This document shows, one piece after another, positions 10,530 through 19,366 of a DNA stretch of 64,000 nucleotides; position 1 is the stretch's first letter, and each line of letters opens with the position of its first letter. The stretch is from Bombiscardovia coagulans. GTDB taxonomy: Bacteria > Actinomycetota > Actinomycetes > Actinomycetales > Bifidobacteriaceae. Where the stretch lies: NCBI RefSeq assembly GCF_002259585.1, contig NZ_MWWS01000004.1:668253-732252 (forward strand), read 5' to 3'. The notes beneath the pieces are model-generated. The model saw nothing but the letters and a program-made list of their open reading frames with translations, made no database searches and was not told the origin of the DNA. The position numbers were made by a program, and so were the translations under genes.

Positions 10530-11504
10530 CTACCTCGGCCCTACCGTGGGCAATACGCCAACATCGCCAGTAGATACCCACAACATCCGACCATCATCTG
10601 TAGCCACTTGCACAGCAGCATCAGGACCAATACTTAAGGCCTTGCCCACAATTGGTTTTCCACCTACGGGTTTTACAGTGACCTGCTTACCCAGAGTCCA
10701 TGAACGCCTGCAAACCCGTTCTCTCAGGTCATCAGTTGCTCGGTGAACATCTTGCAACAGGGCACCAAACTCCTTGCTCAAGTGCTCACTGATAGAAATT
10801 GCCAACTGCTTGCGCAGGACAGCAAAAGGAGGCAACCCATCATAACTGAGCTGGAGGGAGGTAGATTCAGATGTCGGTAACTCTTCAGCGGGCACAAAAA
10901 GGTTGATCCCAAGACCAGCTACTAGCACCGACCATTCTTGGTCTACGGTTACAGCCTCACATAAAACCCCAGCTAATTTGCGGCCTGAGCAAAAGATATC
11001 ATTGGGCCATTTGAGCGCCAAAGGAGCAGCCAAGTTTTCAGCAACTGTGGGATGAGCATGACACTCTTGTAAGGTCTGAACCAGACCATCCACAGCCGCT
11101 ATTCCTACCGCCATCGGAAGCCAACCAGACTGTGAGCCTACTAGAAGATCAGTAGGAACGGCGAGTGCCCATGTTGCCAGGAAAGACTGCCCCTTATGGT
11201 CATACCACTTACGATCCAGTCGACCTCGACCACGGGTTTGGGAATCGGCAAGTACGAGCGCCATGGTCGGTTGCGCAGGTAAAATTGTGGATTCACTTCC
11301 AGTTTCACACGAGTGCCAACCGGGTTCTTGAGCAAAATGAGCAACCCGCTCACGGGCATCTGCACAAGGCGAACTTGGAATTGCCTGAGCCACGTATGTG
11401 TTAGACGAGTCTACACTCTCTAGGATGCGCACTGCCGAAAGAACTGGTGAACAAGGAATTAGCTCTTGCTCTTGCTTATGATTATCATGCCACACAAGAG
11501 CCAC
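10530..11504 (-). CDS. birA: Biotin--[acyl-CoA carboxylase] ligase
   Basis: Activates biotin to biotinyl-AMP and transfers it to the carrier lysine of AccC, encoded next door. About 324 residues. The biotin ligase signatures are GRGRLDRKW (biotin/AMP loop), ALKWPNDIF, GRKLAGVLCE and AGLGINLF, followed by the small C-terminal domain. There is no N-terminal helix-turn-helix, so this looks like a monofunctional ligase and not a BirA repressor. The GTG at 11504 is the first possible start but has no obvious ribosome binding site; the conserved core begins about 30 residues later, so the start is uncertain. First gene of the birA-accC-accD-fas operon, divergent from the PucR-type regulator. Confidence 0.93.
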   Translation of the reverse strand: MALVWHDNHKQEQELIPCSPVLSAVRILESVDSSNTYVAQAIPSSPCADARERVAHFAQEPGWHSCETGSESTILPAQPTMALVLADSQTRGRGRLDRKWYDHKGQSFLATWALAVPTDLLVGSQSGWLPMAVGIAAVDGLVQTLQECHAHPTVAENLAAPLALKWPNDIFCSGRKLAGVLCEAVTVDQEWSVLVAGLGINLFVPAEELPTSESTSLQLSYDGLPPFAVLRKQLAISISEHLSKEFGALLQDVHRATDDLRERVCRRSWTLGKQVTVKPVGGKPIVGKALSIGPDAAVQVATDDGRMLWVSTGDVGVLPTVGPR

Positions 11505-11561
11505 AGTAATCAGATAGACAAAGCCACGAAAGCTGGTTATCTACAAATCCGACGAATATAT

Positions 11562-11579
11562 TTTGTACATTCTTACAAA
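11562..11579. promoter_or_regulatory. Inverted repeat in the birA / fasR-like divergent promoter region
   Basis: TTTGTA-N6-TACAAA lies in the 119-base gap between the divergently transcribed lipid operon and the PucR-type regulator. A plausible plus-strand promoter follows (TTACAA, 16 bases, TAGTAA). The position suits an operator for the adjacent regulator, but the arms are short and AT-rich, so chance is possible. Confidence 0.35.
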
Positions 11580-11623
11580 TTCTTGCATTGCTCATAGTAA
11601 ATAGTTAGCGATCAGGACTAGCA

Positions 11624-13060
11624 GTGGCTAAGCTGAAAGATATGAGTAAATTAGGGGCATCAAAAAGCTTGCCTGAAGACGACCACAAACCAGCTAAGGC
11701 TTCAAACAGCAGCAATAGCGAAGGTAAAACAGGCACCGGACGCACCCTATGGCACGTGCTACAGTGGCGGGCCAAGAGCGCCCAGTTTTCTGAATCGAAT
11801 CAGCCCTTACCCTTTGACTCAGGCACACAAGACAGCGAAAACCTCGAGAGTGAGCACATAAATTCTCAACTGCCTACACCGGTGCAGCACATTCTTCGAT
11901 ATGCAGAAGACCATTTGAGCGAAACCCTCCCCTGGTACCAATCCCTGTCAGATAAAGATAAAGACACACTTAACCTGGTCATCGAAAAAGCTGTTGCCAA
12001 CTTTGTTGACTGGCAGCATGACATAGGTTCTCATCCAGATACCGATGGGATTCCTAGACCATCTACTGACCATATCTTCTTCATTGCTCCACTTGAATTT
12101 ACGCAAGTAATAAGCTTGCGCCAGGCTTTAGATGTAATGCGAGTAATCGTTGATCTCCTAGAAGGCAATGTGGACACCTTCGCTGAGCCTGGTCAGGAGA
12201 GACAAACCCATGATGCCATCCTCTACTATGCCCGGGAAGTTGCCTTTTCCGCAGCCGCTATTTATGCTGACACAGCAGAAATGCGGGAGAGTTGGAATGT
12301 ACGGAACGAAACCTTTGCCATGGAGAATTTAGCCAATGGTGTGACCGACAGTAAAGTTTCATCACAAATGTCAATTCTTGGTTGGCCAAGCAAGTATTCA
12401 TGTTTTGCATTAGTTGGCAGGCTGAGGCAAAACACTCAACTGAGTTCCAGTGCTATCGCCAGTCGTATCCGCCGCAAGGTACAAGCAATAGGAGGACATT
12501 GCCTAGTTTCCGGATACAACGACCTTGCTATCGTACTGATAGATCCACGCAAAGAAGGCAGCCCCGAAGAAGTAAGCGCCAATTTGCTTCATTTCTTCGC
12601 CAAGGATGCTCCGGTGAGCATCGGCCCCCTGAGACAAAACGTTCAGGGAGCAGCTGAAACAATACATGCCGCACTCACCACCTACCAGGTAGCACCTGCT
12701 GCGGTCGATATTCTCTATGCTGAAGGGTCAGTACGTCCCTTACATGCCGATGACATGCTACCCGAGCGTGCTCTCATCGGAGACCAGTACGCGGCAGACC
12801 AGTTATATCGTGACACCTATCTACGGCTGCTACACGGCGATCCTCATCACATCATGCTCACTACCTTGAGTACCTTTTTGGCTTGCGGCCGGTCCCTGGA
12901 GCTTACGGCTAACAAACTGAGTGTCCACCCCAACACTGTTCGATACCGGCTCAAACGCTCTGTGGAAGTAAGTGGCTGGGACCCCAATAACTCCCGCGAG
13001 GCCTTCGTCTTGCAAGTGGCTATTAAACTAGGGCAAATCCACCAAGGAGACACCCAGTAG
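11624..13060 (+). CDS. PucR/CdaR-family regulator, FasR-like
   Basis: Probable transcriptional regulator of the divergent fatty acid operon. 478 residues: a charged N-terminal region (about 1-90), a central part without clear motifs, and a C-terminal PucR-type helix-turn-helix with the signature HPNTVRYRLKR and flanking helices (about 410-475). Streptomyces FasR, which activates the fatty acid synthase operon, belongs to this PucR family and is encoded beside its target; the divergent position here next to birA-accC-accD-fas supports the same role by inference. The GTG at 11624 is chosen because AGGA lies about eight bases upstream; an ATG six codons later (11642) lacks a site. The central domain may bind an acyl-CoA or similar ligand, but nothing in the sequence shows this directly. 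Confidence 0.85.
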   Translation: MAKLKDMSKLGASKSLPEDDHKPAKASNSSNSEGKTGTGRTLWHVLQWRAKSAQFSESNQPLPFDSGTQDSENLESEHINSQLPTPVQHILRYAEDHLSETLPWYQSLSDKDKDTLNLVIEKAVANFVDWQHDIGSHPDTDGIPRPSTDHIFFIAPLEFTQVISLRQALDVMRVIVDLLEGNVDTFAEPGQERQTHDAILYYAREVAFSAAAIYADTAEMRESWNVRNETFAMENLANGVTDSKVSSQMSILGWPSKYSCFALVGRLRQNTQLSSSAIASRIRRKVQAIGGHCLVSGYNDLAIVLIDPRKEGSPEEVSANLLHFFAKDAPVSIGPLRQNVQGAAETIHAALTTYQVAPAAVDILYAEGSVRPLHADDMLPERALIGDQYAADQLYRDTYLRLLHGDPHHIMLTTLSTFLACGRSLELTANKLSVHPNTVRYRLKRSVEVSGWDPNNSREAFVLQVAIKLGQIHQGDTQ

Positions 13061-13241
13061 CATCAACTGCCAGCAATCTAAAAACCGCTCACTGGGCAGA
13101 AAAAGCACGTTGAGCAGGCTCGCAGTCAGACAAAAGCTAAGCCAGTCCACACAAACAGGAACGGCAATACACTCGTTGCAGGCGTTCATGCTCAGACCGC
13201 ATCACTAGAAGCACTTCCATGCTTGGTATAGGGAGCACTCT

Positions 13242-13255
13242 TATAATACGTTTTA
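13242..13255 (+). promoter_or_regulatory. Consensus -10 hexamer seven bases before the LacI-family ATG
   Basis: TATAAT at 13242-13247 is followed by seven bases and then ATG 13255. Transcription would start at or next to the ATG, giving a leaderless mRNA; there is no Shine-Dalgarno sequence before this ATG. No convincing -35 is seen. Confidence 0.5.
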
Positions 13256-14268
13256 TGGGTATACGCATCGAAGATGTAGCTCAGGCTACTCACGTATCAA
13301 CAGCTACAGTTTCTCGAGCTCTGCGTAACCTACCTGGCGTGGGGCCCACAACCAAGAAGCGTATCCTAGAGACCGCAGAGGCATTGGGTTATATACCTTC
13401 ACCTACTGCTGCTTCCCTTGCAAGCGGACATACTCATTCCATAGGTCTTGTTCAACCGGATATGTCCCGTTGGTTCTTTGGCAAGATTCTAGAGAGCGCT
13501 GAAAATACCTTCCGCAAAGCAGGTTACGACGCATTGGTTTATTCTCTTCCAGATTACTTGGGGCCAGTCCGTCAGCGGTTCAATGCCAATGTGCTGCGTG
13601 GAAAAATTGATGCCCTTGTCGTGCTTTCACTGTTTTTCGATCCCAGTGAGGAAGAACAGCTCCGATCCCTCAAGGTACCTGTAGTATTCGTCTCCGTTGA
13701 GCAGCCAGGTTTTAACTACGTGGGAATTAACGATGAAGAAACTGCAGCCAGAGCGTGTAGGCACCTTATTACTCTAGGGCATAAGCACATTGGTCATCTT
13801 TCTGGGCAAACGAATGACAAGTGCCCGGTAGCGCCTACCCAGCGCAGACGCAACGGATGGCACAATACCATGCAGCGCTTCCACTTAGACTCTAGTGACG
13901 ATCTCGTAGAAGCAGTAACTATTATGACAGCTTCTAATGGCTACATAGCAACCCAAAGACTACTTGATCGCCGCCCCGACATCACTGCAATACTTGCTTC
14001 TTCTGATGAAATGGCCATGGGAGCTATACAAGCCATTAAAGAACGAGGATTACGGGTAGGCCACGATATTTCGGTTATGGGCATCGATGGTCATGATTTA
14101 AGCCCTTCTTTTGGTCTAGCCACTATGGCTCAGCCTGTCTCACAAGAAGGCACAAAAGCAGCTCAGCTGGCCTTAGCCTCTATCACAAACCAAACAGAAC
14201 CCAAGACTATCGTGCTACCGACCACGCTTGTGGAAGGCCCGAGTATAGGACCTGCACCTACATCATAA
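13255..14268 (+). CDS. LacI-family transcriptional regulator
   Basis: Sugar-responsive repressor, presumably of the convergent disaccharide operon. 337 residues: an N-terminal LacI helix-turn-helix (IEDVAQATHVSTATVSRAL, residues about 4-23) with the hinge helix SPTAASLASG, then a periplasmic-binding-protein-like effector domain (SIGLVQPDMS, ILASSDEMAMGAIQ, GIDGHDLS). An in-frame ATG at 13219 would add 12 residues ahead of the helix-turn-helix, but LacI proteins normally start just before it and a TATAAT lies between the two ATGs, so 13255 is preferred. It faces the GH65 operon with 45 bases between the stops. The AAGCGCTT palindrome on the operon promoter at 20842-20849 is the type of site this family binds. 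Confidence 0.93.
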   Translation: MGIRIEDVAQATHVSTATVSRALRNLPGVGPTTKKRILETAEALGYIPSPTAASLASGHTHSIGLVQPDMSRWFFGKILESAENTFRKAGYDALVYSLPDYLGPVRQRFNANVLRGKIDALVVLSLFFDPSEEEQLRSLKVPVVFVSVEQPGFNYVGINDEETAARACRHLITLGHKHIGHLSGQTNDKCPVAPTQRRRNGWHNTMQRFHLDSSDDLVEAVTIMTASNGYIATQRLLDRRPDITAILASSDEMAMGAIQAIKERGLRVGHDISVMGIDGHDLSPSFGLATMAQPVSQEGTKAAQLALASITNQTEPKTIVLPTTLVEGPSIGPAPTS

Positions 14269-14313
14269 TGTGACCAGCGCAACCTCAGACAGCACCCAAC
14301 CTTGCGATACTGT

Positions 14314-17300
14314 TTACACTATGCAATTAATGCCGTTTACCTTCACCGTCAGCTCCGGACCAACCAAACGCTCTAGGTGGGTTCCAGTTTCATCAACAAC
14401 AACTTTTATGCGTGTCCCTCCGATAGTCAGACGGTAGGTGAGTGATTTCCACGACTGTGGAAGCCGGGCATTGATGCTTATATCTGTGCCTCCTGTATCT
14501 CGCAGACCACCAAAACCACACACTAGCGTGGACCACACCCCTCCTGCCGCAGCTAAATGGATGCCATCAGTTGTGTTTGCATGTAAATTACAGACATCTG
14601 CAAAGAGAGATTCCATAAAATAACGCTGGGCCAACTCTTCGTATCCCACTTCCGCAGCAATTACCGATTGAGAAGCTGCTGACAGCGTTGAATCACCTAC
14701 TGTAAGCGGATCGTAAAAGTCAAAATCAGCCCTTTTCTGTTCTAACGTAAACCATGAAGACAAGAGCATGAGGCATAAGACAACATCAGTTTGTTTGAGC
14801 ACTTGATGACTATAAATCTTGAGAGGATGGTAGTGCAGGAGCAAGGGACGAGCAGTTAAGTGCTCAAAATCCCATCGGGGCCGTGCCATGAACTGGGAAT
14901 CCTGCGCATGCACTAATGGATGACCACCAGTAGCCGTATACATAGCCTCGGCAGCCTGAGACCAGTGTTCTATCTCCTCAGAACCGAGTGCAAGGCGCTC
15001 CTGAATGTGCCGGTATGCTTCTGAGTCGCGTTCCTCAAGCGAGCGTGCAGCAAAGCAAGCTGACTGGAGATTAAACCGTGCCATCTGATTGGTATAGAAG
15101 TCATCATCAACTAAAGCTGTATACTCATCTGGACCTGTTACACAGGCAATATGGAACTGTCCATCGTCTTGGTAGGAACCCAAAGAAAGCCACATGCGCG
15201 CAGTTTGGACTAAAATATCAATACCTTCTTCAGCCAAAAAAGCCACATCTCCACTGACTAGTACATACTGCACTAAGCCATACGATACATCAGCATCGAT
15301 GTGGTATTGGGCTGTTCCTGTAGGAAAGTAAGCGGACGCTTCTTCTCCATTAATGGTGCGCCAAGGGTACAAGGCTCCTTCTAAGTTCATCTCTGCTGCC
15401 CGTTTACGAGCAGCTGGTAGCATGAGATAGCGGTAGTGAAGCAGCTTCTGGGCACGAACAGGGTCTGTATATATCAAAAAGGGCAGGAGATATATCTCTG
15501 TATCCCAAAAATAATGTCCATCGTAGCCTGAACCGCTCAGCCCCTTTGCTCCAACACCGTTGGTTACCTGCGCAGTGGCCTGAGCCAGTTGAAACAGTTC
15601 CCATCGCACAATCTGCTGAATGCGACCGTCATCACCAGCTTCGACTTCTATATCTCCCCGCTGCCAAAAATCATCGAGCCAGATCCGTTGCTGTTCTCGC
15701 AGACCTATTACTCCACTAGAACTAGCCCTTTGCAACGTTTCAATGCATCGAGATACAAGTTCATCAGTATCGCCTCCACAAGTATGAACACTGAGATCTT
15801 CACCCGCACCATCTGGTCGTAGTGGGAATGCATGATAAGCGATGAAGCGCTCGATAACCAGCGACTCCCCACGCTTTACGCTCAACTGCCAGTTATCACC
15901 TGATAAGGCTTCACGAACGCAATCTTGCTGTATCTCCTGTCTTACTGCCATGGCAACGGACAGGGCAGAATTGTTGGTCTCATAGAGGTGTACTTCACTA
16001 TTATCAGTGGTCAGTTGACCTTCTATGGCTACCTCGTGAATACCACATCCATCAACTGGCTGAGATTTGCGGGGGTCACCAGAGGATACCCCCGAAGGAA
16101 TGTCTGCATTAATATGACCGTTGACCGTTAATTCACAGTCACGGTCAGGAGACTCTACCCGCAGAGTACACACTGCTATGTTCGGGTCAAACAGACAGGC
16201 CATTCGTTCTACCTCTATGGAAAGTTCCGCCCCATCCTCCATCCGAAATTGATGATGAACCTTAGAGATACCAGTCTTAAAATCCAAACACTGATAATTC
16301 TGTTGCGGTGCAAGCAACGGTTTACCGTCCACTTGCAAGCTAAAACCACAGGCGTCTGGCACCCCCTGAATCATCTGCCCCACTCTGGCATAACCGTATG
16401 CTCCCTCCGCATGCTTAATAGCATATGTGTCATGGAAACCACTCATGAAGGTACCAGAACCAAGCGCTCTTGTAGGATCACCGGAAGCACGAATTCCTAT
16501 ATTTCCATTGGAAACCGAGAACAGGGTGGCAGATTCAGACGTTAGATGCCCTACCTGTTCAAAGCTCCAGGCATTGACTGGGTATTGTTCTTGATTCAGC
16601 AGATGACGGCTTTCAATAATGTGACGGTGGGCTGATCCTTCTATGAGCTCCACTAACTGATTGACAACAAGTTCAGCACCAGCAGCAGCTAGAGCCTCAC
16701 GCCCCGCCCCCCTATCTAGTCCTACCACCAGACCAAAGGACCCGGCTCGACCTGCTGCCACACCTGAGAGGGCATCTTCCACAATCAGACATTCAGCATT
16801 TGGCAATCCCAGCTGCTGAGCCGCAAAAGCATACGTATCCGGAGCTGGCTTACCTTGTAAACCATGCTGAGCACGGGTATTACCATCCACAACTTCAGAG
16901 AAAAAGTGATCGATACCAGCTAGACGTAAGACAGTTTGAGTATTTCGTGAGCTCGACACTACAGCTAAACGCTTTCCTAGTCCCAGCAGGTGCTGCAAGA
17001 CATCAACGGTATCCTGGTATGGCTCTATACCTTGCTCATCAAGCAACTGCTCAAATAGGGCATTTTTCCGGTTGCCAAAACCACAAATTGTCTCCGAACC
17101 TTGCGAATCCGATGGGGCACCCCAAGCTACGTTCATTCCCCTACTTTCCAGCAACGCAGCCACACCGTCGTACCGAGGTTTTCCATCTACGTAAGCATAG
17201 TAATCCTGCTCACTATAAGGCTGAACATGAGATGGGAGTATCTGATCAAAAAGTTGCTTCCAAGCCTGCTTATGCAAGCCAACAGTAGGGACAAGCACAC

Positions 17301-17349
17301 CATCCAAATCGAAAAGGACAGCTTTACTCTGTGCAAGTGTAATAACCAT
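14314..17349 (-). CDS. Fused beta-phosphoglucomutase (HAD) and GH65 disaccharide phosphorylase
   Basis: Bifunctional enzyme for intracellular alpha-disaccharide breakdown. Residues about 1-220 are a HAD-family beta-phosphoglucomutase (DLDGVL with Asp14 and Asp16; VVSSSRNT; VEDALSGVAAGRAG). Residues about 270-1000 are glycoside hydrolase family 65: an N-terminal beta-sandwich, then the (alpha/alpha)6 barrel with HYFWDTEIY and the catalytic acid in GPDEY (Glu about 742), and a small C-terminal beta domain. GH65 phosphorolyses trehalose, maltose, kojibiose or nigerose to beta-glucose-1-phosphate plus glucose; the fused mutase would convert the former to glucose-6-phosphate. The exact substrate cannot be told from sequence. 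ATG 17349 is eight bases after the upstream permease; a longer frame to 17472 overlaps that gene and does not look like protein start sequence. Length about 1011 residues. Confidence 0.92.
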   Translation of the reverse strand: MVITLAQSKAVLFDLDGVLVPTVGLHKQAWKQLFDQILPSHVQPYSEQDYYAYVDGKPRYDGVAALLESRGMNVAWGAPSDSQGSETICGFGNRKNALFEQLLDEQGIEPYQDTVDVLQHLLGLGKRLAVVSSSRNTQTVLRLAGIDHFFSEVVDGNTRAQHGLQGKPAPDTYAFAAQQLGLPNAECLIVEDALSGVAAGRAGSFGLVVGLDRGAGREALAAAGAELVVNQLVELIEGSAHRHIIESRHLLNQEQYPVNAWSFEQVGHLTSESATLFSVSNGNIGIRASGDPTRALGSGTFMSGFHDTYAIKHAEGAYGYARVGQMIQGVPDACGFSLQVDGKPLLAPQQNYQCLDFKTGISKVHHQFRMEDGAELSIEVERMACLFDPNIAVCTLRVESPDRDCELTVNGHINADIPSGVSSGDPRKSQPVDGCGIHEVAIEGQLTTDNSEVHLYETNNSALSVAMAVRQEIQQDCVREALSGDNWQLSVKRGESLVIERFIAYHAFPLRPDGAGEDLSVHTCGGDTDELVSRCIETLQRASSSGVIGLREQQRIWLDDFWQRGDIEVEAGDDGRIQQIVRWELFQLAQATAQVTNGVGAKGLSGSGYDGHYFWDTEIYLLPFLIYTDPVRAQKLLHYRYLMLPAARKRAAEMNLEGALYPWRTINGEEASAYFPTGTAQYHIDADVSYGLVQYVLVSGDVAFLAEEGIDILVQTARMWLSLGSYQDDGQFHIACVTGPDEYTALVDDDFYTNQMARFNLQSACFAARSLEERDSEAYRHIQERLALGSEEIEHWSQAAEAMYTATGGHPLVHAQDSQFMARPRWDFEHLTARPLLLHYHPLKIYSHQVLKQTDVVLCLMLLSSWFTLEQKRADFDFYDPLTVGDSTLSAASQSVIAAEVGYEELAQRYFMESLFADVCNLHANTTDGIHLAAAGGVWSTLVCGFGGLRDTGGTDISINARLPQSWKSLTYRLTIGGTRIKVVVDETGTHLERLVGPELTVKVNGINCIV

Positions 17350-17357
17350 GGTTCGAA

Positions 17358-18251
17358 TCAACCTTTCACGGAACCAGCCAGCATTCCTCTTACGAAGTAA
17401 CGCTGGAGTAAGAGAAATACTGCCACAGGTACGATCATGGCGATGAAAGCTCCAGGCGCCAGCAAATACCATGCTGAACCCCGTGAACCAACCATGTCAG
17501 ACAAGCGCGAGGTCAGTGGAGCGGTGGCTGGTGTATTGCCAGCAAAAGCCAAGGCAACCAAAAGATCATTCCACACCCAGAGGAATTGGAAGATGGCAAA
17601 TGATGCAATTGCGGGAACCATCAGCGGCAAAACGACCTTGAGAAAGATTTGCACATGACCGGCACCATCCATTTTGGCAGCTTCGATCAATTCTTTAGGA
17701 ATATCAAGCATAAAGTTATGCAAGAGGAAAATTGCCAGAGGCAAGCCGAATATTGTGTGTGAAAGCCACAGGACCCAGAAGGTATTGTTGAGACCCCAGT
17801 TGACATACTGTGTTAGGAGAGGAATCATCGTCACTTGGACAGGCACGACTTGCAAGGTAAACACCGCTACAAAAAGTACATTGCGCCCCGGAAACTTGCA
17901 CCAAGCGAAAGCGTAAGCAGCCAACAAAGCCAAAGTTATAGGTATTACAACACCCGGGATAGTAATAACAAAAGAGTTAACAAAATATGAGCCTAGGTTA
18001 TAACCGCCGCCCAAAACAGCCTTGTAATTACCTAGTCCGAAATCCTTCCAGTGCGATGGGGCAAAGCTGGTCCACCAGCCACTCGTTGAGATGGCCATAC
18101 GGTTCTGCCGAAAACTAGTGACCAACAAGCCCATCGTAGGAACAGTCCATAAGACAGCAATTACTATTGACAAGAGGGAAGCCCAGGGCGAAGAGAGCTT
18201 ATTTTTTGAACGAATCAACGCCTTTTCTCGACGCGTCAGTTTCTTACTCAT
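17358..18251 (-). CDS. Carbohydrate ABC transporter permease (MalG/AglG type)
   Basis: Inner subunit of a CUT1-type sugar importer. 297 residues with about six hydrophobic segments, the first near residues 20-45. The EAA loop that contacts the ATPase reads ELIEAAKMDGAGHVQIF with the following LPLMVPA. The start codon overlaps the stop of the preceding permease gene (ATGA at 18248-18251) and has AGGAGG just upstream, so the two permeases are translationally coupled. No ATP-binding subunit is encoded in the operon; as in many Gram-positive CUT1 systems a shared MsmK-like ATPase elsewhere in the genome is likely (inference). Substrate is probably the alpha-glucoside handled by the downstream GH65 fusion. 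Confidence 0.94.
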   Translation of the reverse strand: MSKKLTRREKALIRSKNKLSSPWASLLSIVIAVLWTVPTMGLLVTSFRQNRMAISTSGWWTSFAPSHWKDFGLGNYKAVLGGGYNLGSYFVNSFVITIPGVVIPITLALLAAYAFAWCKFPGRNVLFVAVFTLQVVPVQVTMIPLLTQYVNWGLNNTFWVLWLSHTIFGLPLAIFLLHNFMLDIPKELIEAAKMDGAGHVQIFLKVVLPLMVPAIASFAIFQFLWVWNDLLVALAFAGNTPATAPLTSRLSDMVGSRGSAWYLLAPGAFIAMIVPVAVFLLLQRYFVRGMLAGSVKG

Positions 18252-19240
18252 CGGACCTCCTGAGACTGTTTCATCTGATAGACATTAAAGACAATCAGAG
18301 GAATGACGACTATGAACATAATGACTGCGAGCGCCGCTCCCAATCCTGTGTTCTGGTACTGAAAGGTCTGTGTGTAGAACTCATTAGCAATAACAGAAGT
18401 ACCGTAATTACCAGCCGTCATCGTGCGAACTACATCAAAGGATTTCAATCCTGCCATGGCCACTGTTGTAAGCACCACAACGATGCTAGGCCTGATAAGC
18501 GGTATGGTCATGTAGAAGAATTGCTGGCGCCCGTTCAAACCGTCGAGGCGTGCTGCTTCAACAATATCATCTGGAATTGCTTTGATGGCTGCTGATAAAA
18601 CGGTCATAGCATATCCAGCTTCGATCCATATCATAACCAGAATCAACAGAAAGGTATTACCAGGAGCACCCATCAGCCACTGCGGGGGCTGAACATCGCT
18701 GCTACCAAAGAGGTGCGCAAACCATAAGTAGATAGCTGAAAGCAAACCGATTTTTTGATCGTATACAAACTTCCAAATGATTGCTGCACCAACCATGGAT
18801 ATAGCCATAGGTAGGAATACCAATGATTTAGCAAGTTTCTCGAAGCGGGTTCGGTCAACGAGAACTGCATACAGTAGACCAACCGCGGTGGCACATAGCG
18901 GCACTAACACTGTCCATAAAACAGTATTGAGTAGCACTTGCAAGAAGTGCGGATCTGAAAAGATTTTTATATAGTTTGCTAAGCCCACAGCCTCCTGTCC
19001 GTCTCGACCGTAGAAGGAAGACCGAAACGTAACGATTGTTGGATACAGCAAACCAAAGCACATAAGAGCTATTGAAGGCAGTAAAAACAGGGCGGCCACT
19101 CCCCATGATGGCATGTTTTTGGGCACATTAGTCAAGAACAAAACTAAAGCCATAACACCTACGAACAGGAGGATCGCCACTACCATAGCCAACAGTTTGC
19201 CTAGGGTAGTATCAGGATGCAGTATAGGATCAAAACTCAT
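18248..19240 (-). CDS. Carbohydrate ABC transporter permease (MalF/AglF type)
   Basis: Membrane subunit of the same CUT1 importer. 330 residues, with a long first hydrophobic segment at about 15-37, a second at about 47-70, then the binding-protein-dependent transport domain. The EAA loop is DIVEAARLDGLNGRQQFF followed by TIPLIRPS. The N-terminal part, with two membrane segments before the soluble loop, resembles alpha-glucoside permeases of the AglF kind. ATG 19240 has GAGG upstream at good spacing. It lies 126 bases after the binding-protein gene, and that gap contains a strong stem-loop; its 3' end overlaps the next permease by four bases. Confidence 0.94.
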   Translation of the reverse strand: MSFDPILHPDTTLGKLLAMVVAILLFVGVMALVLFLTNVPKNMPSWGVAALFLLPSIALMCFGLLYPTIVTFRSSFYGRDGQEAVGLANYIKIFSDPHFLQVLLNTVLWTVLVPLCATAVGLLYAVLVDRTRFEKLAKSLVFLPMAISMVGAAIIWKFVYDQKIGLLSAIYLWFAHLFGSSDVQPPQWLMGAPGNTFLLILVMIWIEAGYAMTVLSAAIKAIPDDIVEAARLDGLNGRQQFFYMTIPLIRPSIVVVLTTVAMAGLKSFDVVRTMTAGNYGTSVIANEFYTQTFQYQNTGLGAALAVIMFIVVIPLIVFNVYQMKQSQEVR

Positions 19241-19272
19241 TACATAGCCTCTCTACCAGCGTTTGATGGACG

Positions 19273-19322
19273 GGCTCAGTATCACAAAACGAATATCCTC
19301 TGTTTTACTGTGACACTGAGCC
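19273..19322 (-). other. Stem-loop between the binding-protein and permease genes
   Basis: GGCTCAGT (19273-19280) pairs with ACTGAGCC (19315-19322), and inside it TCACAAAAC pairs with GTTTTAC-TGTGA, leaving an AT-rich loop. There is no T-run, so this looks like an mRNA-stabilising or attenuating hairpin. Such structures commonly keep the binding protein in excess over the permeases. Confidence 0.6.
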
Positions 19323-19366
19323 GGTTATCAGTCAGTTGCATCAGCAGGCCCAGGGATTATTAGGGC

